A stretch of 49,813 nucleotides of DNA from an uncultured Eubacteriales bacterium (GCA_900549645.1 URPD01000008.1:1-49813); one strand, 5' to 3'; numbered from the stretch's first letter, positions 31,783 through 40,628 are shown. Made by a program: numbers and translations. Notes: a model not told the origin generated them from the sequence alone.

Positions 31783-32883
31783 TCAGTCATATTCCGCGCT
31801 GGCAAAGCAGATAACGTCGCTTATCTGCTTCTCCTCGCCCCAGTCGGGGCGGTTATAAGGCTTGCCGCCCATGGTAATGGTCGCGGTATGTCCGCCGTCC
31901 AGCGCATAGGCGACGTCGACGCCCTTGTCATACATAAAGCGCGCCTCGGTTGCCGCGGTGCAGGTGCCATAATTCTGCTCATAGCAGACGGTCATCATAA
32001 GATAATGCAGCTCTCCGCGCTGGCCTATCGCAGTGCGCGAATATTTGTCGCCGACCTCGCCGACGGGATAGGACGGGCTGATTTCCTGAAGTTCGCCGTT
32101 CTCGACGAGTATCGGGCCGAAAATCAGCGAGAAATCGACATTGTTATCTTCGACAAACTTCTGGGCGGCGGCTTCGTCCGCGAAATCGCCGCAGTGATGC
32201 ACGAGCAGGTCTCCGCCCTCGGTGACGAAGCAGGTGTCGGTCACGCGGTCATAGAAATGCTCAATGTTTCCGTCATACACGGCAATGCCGTAGCTGCTGC
32301 GCAGGAGATAGAAATCTCCGCTGATAGCCATGACGGCGTTATCCTCGGCCGCCAGCACCGTCGCGGTCTGCACGCTCTGCGAGCCGTACTCGCCGCTGAC
32401 CTTGCGCCGGAGCTGTGAGCCGTCGGAGATCTTCACCTCGACGAACGAGCAGCCGCGCCCCTCTATGGCCTCCTGCCATGCAATGACGAGGATGCTTTCA
32501 TCCATGTAATACCACATCTCGGAGCCGGGCATAAAGTCGATGTCCGCGTTCCAGATGGTCTCCTGCCCGTCGAGCAGAACCGCTGCCGCGCCTACGACGG
32601 CCTGCACCTCCTGCGGGTCGGTCGTGACGCCGTAACAGGCGGCTTTCGGCTGTGGGGGTATCTCGCCCTCAGGGATAGAATAGAGCTTTCGTATATATTT
32701 TGCCTCGGCCGCCGTCCGCTCTTCGAGCGCTGCGGCGAAGCCGCCGACTTCGTCCGCCGCGTCAAAGGTCTGCGCGGCTCTGGCCTGCGGCGGGGTATGG
32801 ATATATCCCATCAGCAGCGCAGCGGCGCCGATCAGAAGGATCAGCGTCGCTGCGGCGGATATGAGTACAAACGGTTTTTTCAT
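31783..32883 (-). CDS. Phosphodiester glycosidase (NAGPA) domain protein 1
   Basis: The 366-residue protein has one N-terminal membrane helix (residues about 5-27) and an extracytoplasmic NAGPA-type domain. Family marks are AVMAISGDFYLLRSS, DTCFVTEGGDLLVH, KYSRTAIGQRGELHYLMMTV and the late VAYALDGGHTATITM. NAGPA enzymes hydrolyse the bond between a sugar and phosphodiester, such as GlcNAc-1-P groups on glycans. It begins on the TGATG that ends the Lgt-like gene. It is the last gene of a four-gene operon, and its homologue is two genes upstream. Confidence 0.85.
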   Translation of the reverse strand: MKKPFVLISAAATLILLIGAAALLMGYIHTPPQARAAQTFDAADEVGGFAAALEERTAAEAKYIRKLYSIPEGEIPPQPKAACYGVTTDPQEVQAVVGAAAVLLDGQETIWNADIDFMPGSEMWYYMDESILVIAWQEAIEGRGCSFVEVKISDGSQLRRKVSGEYGSQSVQTATVLAAEDNAVMAISGDFYLLRSSYGIAVYDGNIEHFYDRVTDTCFVTEGGDLLVHHCGDFADEAAAQKFVEDNNVDFSLIFGPILVENGELQEISPSYPVGEVGDKYSRTAIGQRGELHYLMMTVCYEQNYGTCTAATEARFMYDKGVDVAYALDGGHTATITMGGKPYNRPDWGEEKQISDVICFASAEYD

Positions 32884-33893
32884 CAGTCGTAATCCGGCTC
32901 CTCGCGCTCAGCGCAGGTTGTCTTATACATGAGGTACACAATGACGGCCATCATGGTGCAGGTTATGGTCATGGCCGTGTAGCAGAAAGGATACATGCTG
33001 CCGAAGCGCTGCACAAGGTATTCCGCCGCGCCGGTTCCCGCGAGCGTGAGCACATAGCCGATCCACATCGCCACATGGTAGCCGCAGCGGCCGTTGACCT
33101 TATGCGAAAGGCGCGAATAGTGGATGAGCGCCGCAAGGATGCAGACCGCGCTCACGATCTGGACGATGCTGACGAAAGCGTTGAAGTGCATGAAGCTGGA
33201 GTCGTAGCGGGTGCTGTCCATAAGCAGCTCCACCGCGCTGTGGAAGGTGAGGAACATCCATGCGACGTTCCCGTCGCGCGGGCAGCCCTCCTTCATCGGC
33301 AGGCGGCGGCGCGTGAAGAAGAAGTAGAGCAGCAGCACCGTCACGCACAGCATCAGTATCGCCTGCACAAAGAAGGTAGCGAAGCGGTACTCGACGGCGC
33401 CCATGGAATTTGTTATGCCGCTGCCTATCGGCAGATGCTGAAGAAGCGGCGTGGTGATGGTGATCTTGCTGCGGCAGGAGCTGTTGAACAGGGCGCTCAG
33501 GCGGATGAACACGACAACGAGCGCACCGCCGGGGGCGACGCAGTCGAGCAGGCGCGCCATATTCCCCGTAAGCCCCAGCCCGCGCACAACGAGCGCGGCG
33601 AGGAAGGTGCCCAGCAGCGCGCCGGGCAGGCAGTAGCTGCCGGTGGAATAATCGGTGATGGCGCGGATAAAGCTTGTGTACTGCTCAGGGTGGCAATACC
33701 AATGTATCGCGCGGCAGAGCGGCACGGAGAACAGCAGCGCCAGCGGCAGCAGCAGCCACATCGCGGCGGCGCGGCCGCCGTGCGATATGTACAGCGAGTA
33801 GCTGAGCGCAAAGCCCGCAGCGATACCCAAGGCGATGACTATCGCGCTCCAATATATGACCGTGCTTCCGGTGCTGATTGCTATCGGATTCAT
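32883..33893 (-). CDS. Degenerate Lgt-like membrane protein
   Basis: The 336-residue protein has about eight membrane segments and resembles prolipoprotein diacylglyceryl transferase in its first half (IYWSAIVIALGIAAGFALS, YCLPGALLGTFLAA). The Lgt signature that normally reads GRxGNFxNxE is here FIRLSALFNSSC: the Arg stays, but the Asn after Gly and the acidic residue are gone. It has an extra C-terminal third not seen in Lgt. Thus it probably does not lipidate lipoproteins. It overlaps the neighbouring NAGPA genes on both sides, so it likely works with them, perhaps as a membrane transferase or flippase-like partner. Confidence 0.65.
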   Translation of the reverse strand: MNPIAISTGSTVIYWSAIVIALGIAAGFALSYSLYISHGGRAAAMWLLLPLALLFSVPLCRAIHWYCHPEQYTSFIRAITDYSTGSYCLPGALLGTFLAALVVRGLGLTGNMARLLDCVAPGGALVVVFIRLSALFNSSCRSKITITTPLLQHLPIGSGITNSMGAVEYRFATFFVQAILMLCVTVLLLYFFFTRRRLPMKEGCPRDGNVAWMFLTFHSAVELLMDSTRYDSSFMHFNAFVSIVQIVSAVCILAALIHYSRLSHKVNGRCGYHVAMWIGYVLTLAGTGAAEYLVQRFGSMYPFCYTAMTITCTMMAVIVYLMYKTTCAEREEPDYD

Positions 33894-35404
33894 GGGTTCA
33901 CCTCCTCCGGCAGTGCCGTGGCAAAGTAGATTATATCGCTCATTGTGCGCTGGTTGCCGTAGTCCGGGCGGTTGACCGTATGGCCGTTCATAACCATGGT
34001 GGAGGTCTGGCCGCCGTCGAGCGCATAGGCTTTGACAACGCCCTTGGTAAGAATAAAACTCGTTGCGTCGTTGAGCGTAGCCGCTACGGAGTGATTATCC
34101 TCGTAGTTCACCGTCATCAGGATATAGTGTCTGGTGTCACGCATACCGATCGCGGTGCGGGAGTAGGTTCTGTTGACCTCGCCTATCGGGTAGCTTGAGC
34201 ACTCGACGGCCTGCCCGTCCTCGACCATGACCGGGCCGAAGGCGACGGCAAAGGTAACGTCGTTGTCGGTGATGAACTGCTGTGCCTCGTCCTGCGAGCT
34301 CATCTCGCCCGCGCGGGAGAACAGCATGTCGCCGGTGGAGGTGAAGAAGCAGGTGTCAACAGATTTCGGCGCAAAGCGGTAGAGCTGGCGCTGATACACC
34401 GTTATGCCGAGCTGGCGGAAGGTGTAGAAGTCACCACTGATGGCGATGACGGCGTTCGCAGAGGCAGCCATATCGGTCGGGTAGAGCTGCACGTCGGAGC
34501 CGTAGCTGTTGTTGGCTATCATTCTGCGCACCTGCGAGCCGTCGGCGGTCTTCACCTCGGCGAAGGTGCACACTCTGTTGTCGATAAGCTCCTTCCACGC
34601 GATGACGAGGATGGTTTCGTCATAGTAATACTCGATCTGCGAGCCAGGATAGAAATCCACGTTCGGATCCCACGCCAGACTCTGCCCCTCAAGGAGATCC
34701 GCGGCGGAGTCGATGACCTGCTGGATCACGGCAGGATCGGTAGTCGTGCCGTAATTCGCGGGGTTCGGCTTCGGCCCGGCGAGGGCGTTATCGTCGATCT
34801 TATACACCTTGCGGATATACGCGAGATCGCCAAGCGCGTCGCTCGCAGCGTTGTTTATATAGACGTCGAACTTGCTGACAAGGTCAAGCTTATTGCTCGA
34901 CTCTGCGCCGATCGAGCTGCCGCTGTCGGGATGGATGTTATTGAGCGCCCAGACGAGGGACAGAAACGCCAGCGCGATGAACACCAGCGTTATAAAGCCC
35001 ATTCCCGCGCTTTTCTCCTTCGCGCGGGGAGCCGGAGCCGCCGGGACTGGTCTGCGCTCCGCCGGAACCGGGACGGGGCGTCTCTCCGCTGCCGCCGGGC
35101 GCTGTGACTGCGCCGCCGCGGGTTTCTGCTGTGGGGCGGCGGGGCGCTGCTGCACGGGCTGTGCGGGGCGCTGTACCGGCTGCTGTCTCTGCTGCGGAGC
35201 CGCCGGACGCGGCTGGGCAGTCACGGGCTTCGGCTGTGCGGCGGGTCTTTGTTGAGTCACAGCGGGGCGGGACTGTGCCGCCGGTTTCGGCTGCACGGCC
35301 TTGGGCTTGGGCTGTGCGGCGGGGCTGGCCTTGGGCTTATCCGAGTCGGAACTGAATTCGCGGAGGATATCGTCAAGGTCGAAGCCGTAATCTTTATCGC
35401 TCAT
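33890..35404 (-). CDS. Phosphodiester glycosidase (NAGPA) protein 2 with long cytoplasmic tail
   Basis: The 504-residue protein starts with MSDKDYGFDLDDILREFSSD, then a Pro/Gln/Ala/Lys-rich stretch to about residue 130, a membrane helix (135-154) and an extracytoplasmic NAGPA domain with AVIAISGDFYTFRQLG, TYSRTAIGMRDTRHYILMTV and VVKAYALDGGQTSTMVM. It is clearly homologous to protein 1 across the whole outer domain. I place the start at 35404, with GAGGAGGGG upstream, not at 35422 inside that site. The low-complexity cytoplasmic tail with its acidic DDILREF head could bind a partner inside the cell. It lies 14 bases after the serine hydrolase gene. Confidence 0.82.
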   Translation of the reverse strand: MSDKDYGFDLDDILREFSSDSDKPKASPAAQPKPKAVQPKPAAQSRPAVTQQRPAAQPKPVTAQPRPAAPQQRQQPVQRPAQPVQQRPAAPQQKPAAAQSQRPAAAERRPVPVPAERRPVPAAPAPRAKEKSAGMGFITLVFIALAFLSLVWALNNIHPDSGSSIGAESSNKLDLVSKFDVYINNAASDALGDLAYIRKVYKIDDNALAGPKPNPANYGTTTDPAVIQQVIDSAADLLEGQSLAWDPNVDFYPGSQIEYYYDETILVIAWKELIDNRVCTFAEVKTADGSQVRRMIANNSYGSDVQLYPTDMAASANAVIAISGDFYTFRQLGITVYQRQLYRFAPKSVDTCFFTSTGDMLFSRAGEMSSQDEAQQFITDNDVTFAVAFGPVMVEDGQAVECSSYPIGEVNRTYSRTAIGMRDTRHYILMTVNYEDNHSVAATLNDATSFILTKGVVKAYALDGGQTSTMVMNGHTVNRPDYGNQRTMSDIIYFATALPEEVNP

Positions 35405-35418
35405 TTCAGCCCCTCCTC

Positions 35419-37077
35419 TCAATTCACGGTGCCGCCGGTCAAGGCGCTGAGCATGGCGGAGTTCGGGATGATATGCCAGCTCCCGTCGGTGTACTCAAGC
35501 TCCACCTCGAAGGCGGTCGTAGTATAATAATTCTGCGCGCGCTCAAGCACCGCCCGTACCGCGGCGGAGTACGCCTCGTCGGTCACGGCGGGGAGGTAAT
35601 GGTTATTTTCGTCGTACACCTCACTGCGCGAGCGGGACTGCACGATTGTGTTGAGGTTTTCTTCGGTCTTGCTCTGCACGTCATCGCCGATGGAGCTGAG
35701 GTCGAGATACTGAAAAACGACCTGCTGCTTCGCGGTCAGCCCGTCCACGGTGCAGTCGCCGTAGAGCTTATAGGAATAGCTGGCCTTCAGCGCATCGTAC
35801 GCGAGCACAGCCGTCTCACTGTCGGGCGTGTTCTCAAGGCCAAGCGTAGAATAGCCCTCCATGTGCTCATACGCGGCGGTATAGTTCCCGGCGGTCATAT
35901 CGTCGAAAAATTCCGTGACGACGGCCTGCGGGTCGCCGCTGGGCTTGACTATGATAGCGCCGTGTACGCTGCCGTAGAAGCAGGCGAACAGCGCCGCTCC
36001 GGCGAGCAGCACGGACACCAGCGCCCATGGGATGTTTATCTTGCGGCGTCCGCCCTTGCAGGACATGACCGCGGCCACGCCGCAGACGACTAGCAGGCAA
36101 ATGCCGGCAACTGCAAAAATGTTCATAACAGAGTCCGTACCTTCCTCAGTTGTATTCGCTTCGGGAGCGCTTGGGGTAGTGCCGTCCGCCGCGGAAGCCG
36201 TCGGCGCGGGGGAATTGAGCGCCTCTATCGCGGCGCGTTCCGCCTCCTCGGCCTCCTGCACACGGCGGAGCGCCGTGTGATACTGCGCGTAATCGCTCAT
36301 CAGGCTGCAATAGTCGGTCAGCGCGACGTAGCCGTTTTTCAGCGTGTCCGTGAACATGACGATAACTATCGGATCGTCGGTATACACGATGGCGCAGTCG
36401 TTCATGTACAGCTTGGAGCCGTCCACGAGGTAGCCGTATTTATGCGCGACCTCGTACTCCTGCTCGTGGAACTTGAAGTAATTATTCGGCTCGGCCTTCA
36501 GCATGACGTCGATGAGGCCGGGGAAGTTGTCCTTCTCCGTCTCAAGCAGGTTCAGGCAGTGAATCATCTGCCGCGCCGTGCAGAAGTTGTTCTCATAGAA
36601 CTTCGCGTCAACAGTCGCCGCGTCCTCGCCCATGTACGGCGCGATCAGCTCGCGGTAATGGCGGTATGTACCGAGGTGCTTCCACAGGATCTTCGCCATG
36701 TCGTTGTCGGAGTTTATGATCGTCCACTCAAGGAGCTTTGAATACTTCACCCCGGCGATGGTGTCGTCCATAGTCATCTCGCCGTTATGTATCTTCTCGG
36801 TGTAGATCATGTTCAGCGGCACTTTGTACATGCTGCCAGCTACCAGATACGTGTCCCCGTTGAGGAAGTGCTCCTCGCCGGTCACGGTGTTGCGGTAGCC
36901 GAGCGCGACGTCATCCGGGTCGATGTTGTGCTCCGTCAAAAACTGGTCGATTACCTCGTCCCAGCTCTTGTCCTTGAAGCGCTCGTCGTCCTCCCCGTCG
37001 GCAAACGCGGCGGGCAGCAGCGCCATTATCATGCACAGCGCCGCAAAAAGGCATATAATTTTTCTCTTCAGCTTCAT
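35419..37077 (-). CDS. Beta-lactamase/PBP-type serine hydrolase with membrane and NTF2-like domains
   Basis: The 552-residue protein has a signal peptide (residues 1-26), then a serine hydrolase domain of the class A beta-lactamase/transpeptidase fold: SMYK (Ser82, Lys85), SDN (123-125) and KYG (213-215) in place of KTG. Two membrane helices follow (about 319-340 and 349-371), and the C-terminal 180 residues look like an extracytoplasmic NTF2-like domain (VVTEFFDDMTAGNYTAAYEH). It probably acts on peptidoglycan or a related ester or amide; resistance to beta-lactams is not implied. It is the first gene of the NAGPA operon, with a strong promoter upstream. Confidence 0.8.
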   Translation of the reverse strand: MKLKRKIICLFAALCMIMALLPAAFADGEDDERFKDKSWDEVIDQFLTEHNIDPDDVALGYRNTVTGEEHFLNGDTYLVAGSMYKVPLNMIYTEKIHNGEMTMDDTIAGVKYSKLLEWTIINSDNDMAKILWKHLGTYRHYRELIAPYMGEDAATVDAKFYENNFCTARQMIHCLNLLETEKDNFPGLIDVMLKAEPNNYFKFHEQEYEVAHKYGYLVDGSKLYMNDCAIVYTDDPIVIVMFTDTLKNGYVALTDYCSLMSDYAQYHTALRRVQEAEEAERAAIEALNSPAPTASAADGTTPSAPEANTTEEGTDSVMNIFAVAGICLLVVCGVAAVMSCKGGRRKINIPWALVSVLLAGAALFACFYGSVHGAIIVKPSGDPQAVVTEFFDDMTAGNYTAAYEHMEGYSTLGLENTPDSETAVLAYDALKASYSYKLYGDCTVDGLTAKQQVVFQYLDLSSIGDDVQSKTEENLNTIVQSRSRSEVYDENNHYLPAVTDEAYSAAVRAVLERAQNYYTTTAFEVELEYTDGSWHIIPNSAMLSALTGGTVN

Positions 37078-37128
37078 ATCCTTCTCTATTCCTCCCCGTC
37101 TGATGGCAGGGCATAATAAACTAAGGTA

Positions 37129-37157
37129 ATTATAGCCGTTCCCCCCTCCGATTTCAA
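37129..37157 (-). promoter_or_regulatory. Promoter of the serine hydrolase-NAGPA operon
   Basis: TTGAAA (37152-37157) and TATAAT (37129-37134) on the minus strand are 17 bases apart, 52 bases before the start codon. Confidence 0.82.
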
Positions 37158-37260
37158 GAGCAATAAGCCGTCTTAAGAAAATTTGAGAGGGGATGGAACA
37201 AGCGCCGCGGAAACGGGAATAATATGAATAAAGGGCAGACGGTCAAAGGGGGGGCTTGAC

Positions 37261-37788
37261 GTGAATATACCGAATGCGCTGAGCATACTGCGGATACTGC
37301 TGACGCCGCTTTTTGCGGCGCTGTATCTGCGCGGACAGACCGGAGCGGCAGTGGCGGTGCTGCTGCTCTGCGCGCTGACGGACGTGCTGGACGGATACAT
37401 CGCCCGGCGCTTCAACATGGTGACGGAGCTTGGCAAGGCGCTGGATCCCGTGGCGGATAAGCTGATACAGGCGGCAATGATGCTCTGCGCCGCGGCGCGC
37501 ACACCGCTGGTGTGGCTGCTGCTGGCCGCGCACGTCCTGCGAGAAACGCTCATGGCCGCGGCGGGGCTGTACATGCTGCGCGTTCGGGGGCAGGTATACG
37601 GCGCGCAGTGGTACGGCAAGGTCTGCACGGCGTTGATATACGCGGTGATGATAGCGCTGCTGCTGTTTCCGGATATGCCGGAGCCGCTGGCCGCGGGCGG
37701 CGTTTTCACCTGCATATTCATGGTGCTGATGTGTCTGGTGATGTATCTTGCCGACTACGCGCGCGTCCTGCGCGGGGAGAAAAGATAG
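37261..37788 (+). CDS. pgsA: CDP-alcohol phosphatidyltransferase, PgsA-like (GTG start)
   Basis: This 175-residue membrane enzyme makes phosphatidylglycerophosphate from CDP-diacylglycerol. The first helix reads NIPNALSILRILLTPLFAAL and the catalytic motif is in ALTDVLDGYIARRF followed by GKALDPVADK, the pattern DGxxAR...GxxxDxxxD, complete. It starts with GTG after a run of G that serves as ribosome site. It is divergent from the NAGPA operon and ends at a terminator. Assignment to PgsA over other CDP-alcohol transferases rests on length and motif; a cardiolipin-synthase-like role is possible. Confidence 0.85.
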   Translation: MNIPNALSILRILLTPLFAALYLRGQTGAAVAVLLLCALTDVLDGYIARRFNMVTELGKALDPVADKLIQAAMMLCAAARTPLVWLLLAAHVLRETLMAAAGLYMLRVRGQVYGAQWYGKVCTALIYAVMIALLLFPDMPEPLAAGGVFTCIFMVLMCLVMYLADYARVLRGEKR

Positions 37789-37791
37789 CGC

Positions 37792-37824
37792 AAGCCGCCC
37801 ATCGTTTTTGATGGGCGGCTTTTC
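37792..37824 (+). terminator. Terminator after pgsA
   Basis: AAGCCGCCCATC and its exact complement form a 12-bp stem with a T-rich loop, followed by a short T run, just past the stop codon. Confidence 0.82.
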
Positions 37825-37930
37825 CGACAAACGCTGCACCTTCCCTTGACAGTTTAATCCATGCTTGTTAAAATATAAACAGTCAAGATCCCGCGTCGGA
37901 AAAATTTTTATGAAAAGAAGGGTAGATAAC

Positions 37931-38104
37931 ATGAGCAGTTTCAAAGAGCTCCGCATCGTAGACAACTTCTATCAGACAAGCTTCTACATCCCCATGCCGA
38001 CCGTGCTCGTCTCCACGCTCGCCGAGGACGGCTGCTCCGAGATAACCGCCAAGGAAATGGACATAATAAACGACAAGCGCGCGAAGGAAAAGGGCAAGAA
38101 ATAA
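37931..38104 (+). pseudogene. Internally deleted flavin-reductase-like gene remnant
   Basis: The 57-residue frame starts FKELRIVDNFYQTSFYIPMP and continues VLVSTLAEDGC, which matches my memory of the N-terminus of clostridial flavin-reductase-like proteins of over 250 residues. Directly after comes SEITAKEMDIINDKRAKEKG, which resembles the C-terminal tail of the same family. The middle with the flavin domain is missing and the frame is kept, so an internal in-frame deletion is the simplest reading. A functional microprotein cannot be excluded. The ribosome site (AAGGGT) is weak. Confidence 0.45.
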
Positions 38105-38128
38105 GACGGTTAGGGGAGGTAAACCGCT

Positions 38129-38767
38129 ATGACTGCTCCGATGGCACTCGTTGATTTCATCCCCGTAGCATTGTTTTTGACCGCCGCCGTCATGCTCCAG
38201 CGCGACCTGTACGGCAAGATGAGCAAGGGCAGCTTCGCGCTCTTCGCCGGAGGCGCCTTCATGGTCGTCACCGCGGGCGTGTTCAAGGCCGTGTGGAAGC
38301 TGCTGTACGCACTTGCGATATGCGATTTTCAGCGGCTGAACCAGTCGTTCCTGCCCATTCAGGCGACGAGCTTTTTCCTGATGGCCGCCGCGCTGATCGC
38401 GCTGCACTTTTTCCCTCAGCAGGAAAAGCGCACGGAGCTGCTGGCCGCACCGGCGCCCGCCGTATTCGCCGGAACCTTCGTATTCATCGGCATGATGTGC
38501 TTCGGCTTCGCGGTGCTATGCGCGTCGCTGTCGTGGTTCGCCGTGAAGCTCAGGCGGAAACGGCTCGTGCCGCTGTTCGTATTCGTGTTCACCGCTATGC
38601 TCTGCATGGGCTACCTGTCGTCCAAGGATTTCAGCGACCCGCGCATGAACTGGATCGCCGAGATCGTCAACAGCGCCGGTCAGGGCCTGCTGCTCTGCGG
38701 CGTGGTGCTCCTGCGCAGGGCGGGTCTCCGAAGCTTCAGCATGGCTAAGGACGCCGCCGCTGTATAA
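38129..38767 (+). CDS. Unrecognised polytopic membrane protein
   Basis: The 212-residue protein was not assigned to a family. It has six hydrophobic segments (about residues 9-23, 40-60, 78-95, 105-135, 146-162 and 178-195) and short basic loops such as LRRKRL. GGGGAGG lies upstream of the ATG, and the gene follows the truncated flavin-reductase-like frame by 24 bases. A strong terminator ends the unit. Confidence 0.7.
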   Translation: MTAPMALVDFIPVALFLTAAVMLQRDLYGKMSKGSFALFAGGAFMVVTAGVFKAVWKLLYALAICDFQRLNQSFLPIQATSFFLMAAALIALHFFPQQEKRTELLAAPAPAVFAGTFVFIGMMCFGFAVLCASLSWFAVKLRRKRLVPLFVFVFTAMLCMGYLSSKDFSDPRMNWIAEIVNSAGQGLLLCGVVLLRRAGLRSFSMAKDAAAV

Positions 38768-38784
38768 ACCCCAAAACGCACACG

Positions 38785-38818
38785 CTCCCCCTCGATCTGT
38801 ATCGAGGGGGAGTTTTTT
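38785..38818 (+). terminator. Terminator after the membrane protein gene
   Basis: CTCCCCCTCGAT pairs exactly with ATCGAGGGGGAG around CTGT and is followed by six T. Confidence 0.93.
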
Positions 38819-38826
38819 GCTCGCCG

Positions 38827-40080
38827 TTATTTGTTTATGACGCTGTAATTTATGCGGTCAAGCGCGGCGTCTATATCTTCGTCGCTTACGCCGTCGGGCA
38901 GATACAGCCGCATCGTCACGTAGGATTTCTCAAGGAAAGCATACGCATAGATCTCGTTTCCGTCCGTCAGCACGGTTAACACGGTGCCGTCCGGCGCAGT
39001 GTGCTCTCGCGCGTATAGCTCATCCGGGGCGTTGGCTATCTCGTACATCTCCATCCCGCTCGAAAGCGTGGTGTACGGCGAATTGTAGAGATACACGTCA
39101 TTTGTTCTGTCGCTCGCCGTGACGCCGTCAAAGTAGAACGACACAGCGAAGGTGCCCTCGTCGTAGTAATAGACCTTGTCGTAGCCGCTCGGCGGCTCGC
39201 GGAAGAAATCGCCCGTACAGAACTTGTCTGAGATAAACTGCGTAAGCTCCTCGTTCGGGATGTCCATATCCAAGGGCGTGTACTCCCGGCCGAACTCCTC
39301 CGCAAACGCCTTCATGGTGTCGCTTGAGCCGAGCTGCGTGCTCCGCCCGCGCAGGGCGAGGCCGTATTTCGCCGCTATCTCCTCCAGCTTCACTTCACCC
39401 GCGGCGTCTCTGGCAAAATAGAAGTAGTCGTATTTCCCGAAGCCCTGCGCCGCGAGCAGCAGGTGATCCTCCCATGCCTTGACCTCCTCGGAAGGGGCGG
39501 AGCGCGTCTCGATGGGCGCAAGCTCGCCGTCCATGTACCCGTACAGCGTTATGGTGCAGGTTCCGTCGTCGTTATAATCGGTGTCGATGGCGGCGAGACC
39601 GTCGGGCAGATTCAGCATGAACGCGGGCGTGGTGTCGGGCAGCGAGTCACGGTATTCCTCCCATTCCGCCCAAGCGAGCCGCGAGTTCTCGACCGCGCGC
39701 TTCACCTCTTCTGGCATGTAATCGGGCACCTCCTGCGGCTGGGTCAGCGATATCCGCCGCGCCTCAGGATTCACCGTCCGCTGGATGCTGTCGTCAGTCT
39801 GCTCGGCAAATTCGTACACCGGGTTGTCCGCCGGGTCCATCGCCATCGCCCGCAGGCCGAACAGATCGGTCGCGTAGGCCGCCGCGCCCAGCGCCGCGAG
39901 CAGAGCCACGATCGCCGCGATGAGTGCGGTTCGGCGCAGTGCTTTTCTGCGGTGTTTATTCAAATTTATGACCTCCTTCGTGTCATTCCCCGCCGTCACG
40001 CCGTGCATCAGCTCAATGGCCTCGTCCACGGCGGCGGCGTCAATATCGTTCATGGCAAGCAGAAAATCGAGCGGATTCAT
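38827..40080 (-). CDS. Anti-sigma factor with large extracytoplasmic domain
   Basis: The 417-residue protein has a short cytoplasmic N-terminus (MNPLDFLLAMNDIDAAAVDE, likely the sigma-binding part), one membrane helix (ALIAAIVALLAALGAAAYAT, about residues 52-72) and some 340 extracytoplasmic residues rich in Asp, Tyr and Thr without a motif I recognise. The layout and the ATGA overlap with the ECF sigma gene identify it as the cognate anti-sigma factor. The outer domain is the likely sensor; its signal is unknown. It is similar in style to DUF4179 anti-sigma proteins. Confidence 0.8.
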   Translation of the reverse strand: MNPLDFLLAMNDIDAAAVDEAIELMHGVTAGNDTKEVINLNKHRRKALRRTALIAAIVALLAALGAAAYATDLFGLRAMAMDPADNPVYEFAEQTDDSIQRTVNPEARRISLTQPQEVPDYMPEEVKRAVENSRLAWAEWEEYRDSLPDTTPAFMLNLPDGLAAIDTDYNDDGTCTITLYGYMDGELAPIETRSAPSEEVKAWEDHLLLAAQGFGKYDYFYFARDAAGEVKLEEIAAKYGLALRGRSTQLGSSDTMKAFAEEFGREYTPLDMDIPNEELTQFISDKFCTGDFFREPPSGYDKVYYYDEGTFAVSFYFDGVTASDRTNDVYLYNSPYTTLSSGMEMYEIANAPDELYAREHTAPDGTVLTVLTDGNEIYAYAFLEKSYVTMRLYLPDGVSDEDIDAALDRINYSVINK

Positions 40081-40628
40081 ATCAATTCCTCCTTTTCGAG
40101 GTAAGTCCGCAGCTTCTGCCGAGTGCGGTACAAAGAGGTCGTCACCTTGCTCTGCGAGAAGCCGAGCCGCGCGGCAATATCCGCGGTCGGCGCGAAGAGC
40201 CAGTAGCGGCAGATGAAAATGTTCCTGTCGTCGGCCGGAAGCGTGCGCAGGAAGCTGTCCATCGCCTGCGTAAGCTCCCGGCGCTCATATTCGCGCTCGA
40301 CCACCGCAGAGGAGGCGAGCGTTTCGCCCAGCTCCTCCAGCGCGAGATCGGCTCCGCCGTTTTTCAGCGCGGCGCGGCTGCGCAGACGCTTCAGACTGAG
40401 ATTGCGCGTTACCGCGGCGATAAACGCGCGGAAGCGGGACGGGCGCTGCGGCGGGATGCAGTTCCACAGGGCAAAATATGTATCCGCGACGCACTCCTCG
40501 CTGTCCTCACGGCTTGAGAGGATATCGTCCGAAATTTTCCGGCACAGCCGCCCGTATTTCTCGTCCGTGCGGGCGATCGCCGTCTCGTCACGCCGCCAGT
40601 ACAGCTCTATTATCTTTTCATCATCCAT
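40077..40628 (-). CDS. ECF sigma factor
   Basis: This 183-residue protein has sigma region 2 (ISDDILSSREDSEECVADTY, then ALWNCIPPQ and FRAFIAAVTRNLSLKRLR) and region 4 (FLRTLPADDRNIFICRYWL, TADIAARLGFSQSKVTTSLY). The start at 40628 is set by GGAGG 5 bases upstream; two earlier Met codons lie within or before that site. Upstream at 40655-40705 the minus strand reads GTGACAAAT, then AACCGG and CTATAAG, which may be an ECF-type autoregulated promoter, but I cannot fix its boxes. It is coupled to the anti-sigma gene. Confidence 0.88.
   Translation of the reverse strand: MDDEKIIELYWRRDETAIARTDEKYGRLCRKISDDILSSREDSEECVADTYFALWNCIPPQRPSRFRAFIAAVTRNLSLKRLRSRAALKNGGADLALEELGETLASSAVVEREYERRELTQAMDSFLRTLPADDRNIFICRYWLFAPTADIAARLGFSQSKVTTSLYRTRQKLRTYLEKEELI

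Noticed and set aside
35419..37077. Beta-lactamase resistance gene
   Set aside because: Although SxxK and SDN are present, KTG reads KYG, two membrane helices and an NTF2-like domain follow, and the operon context is envelope glycan processing.
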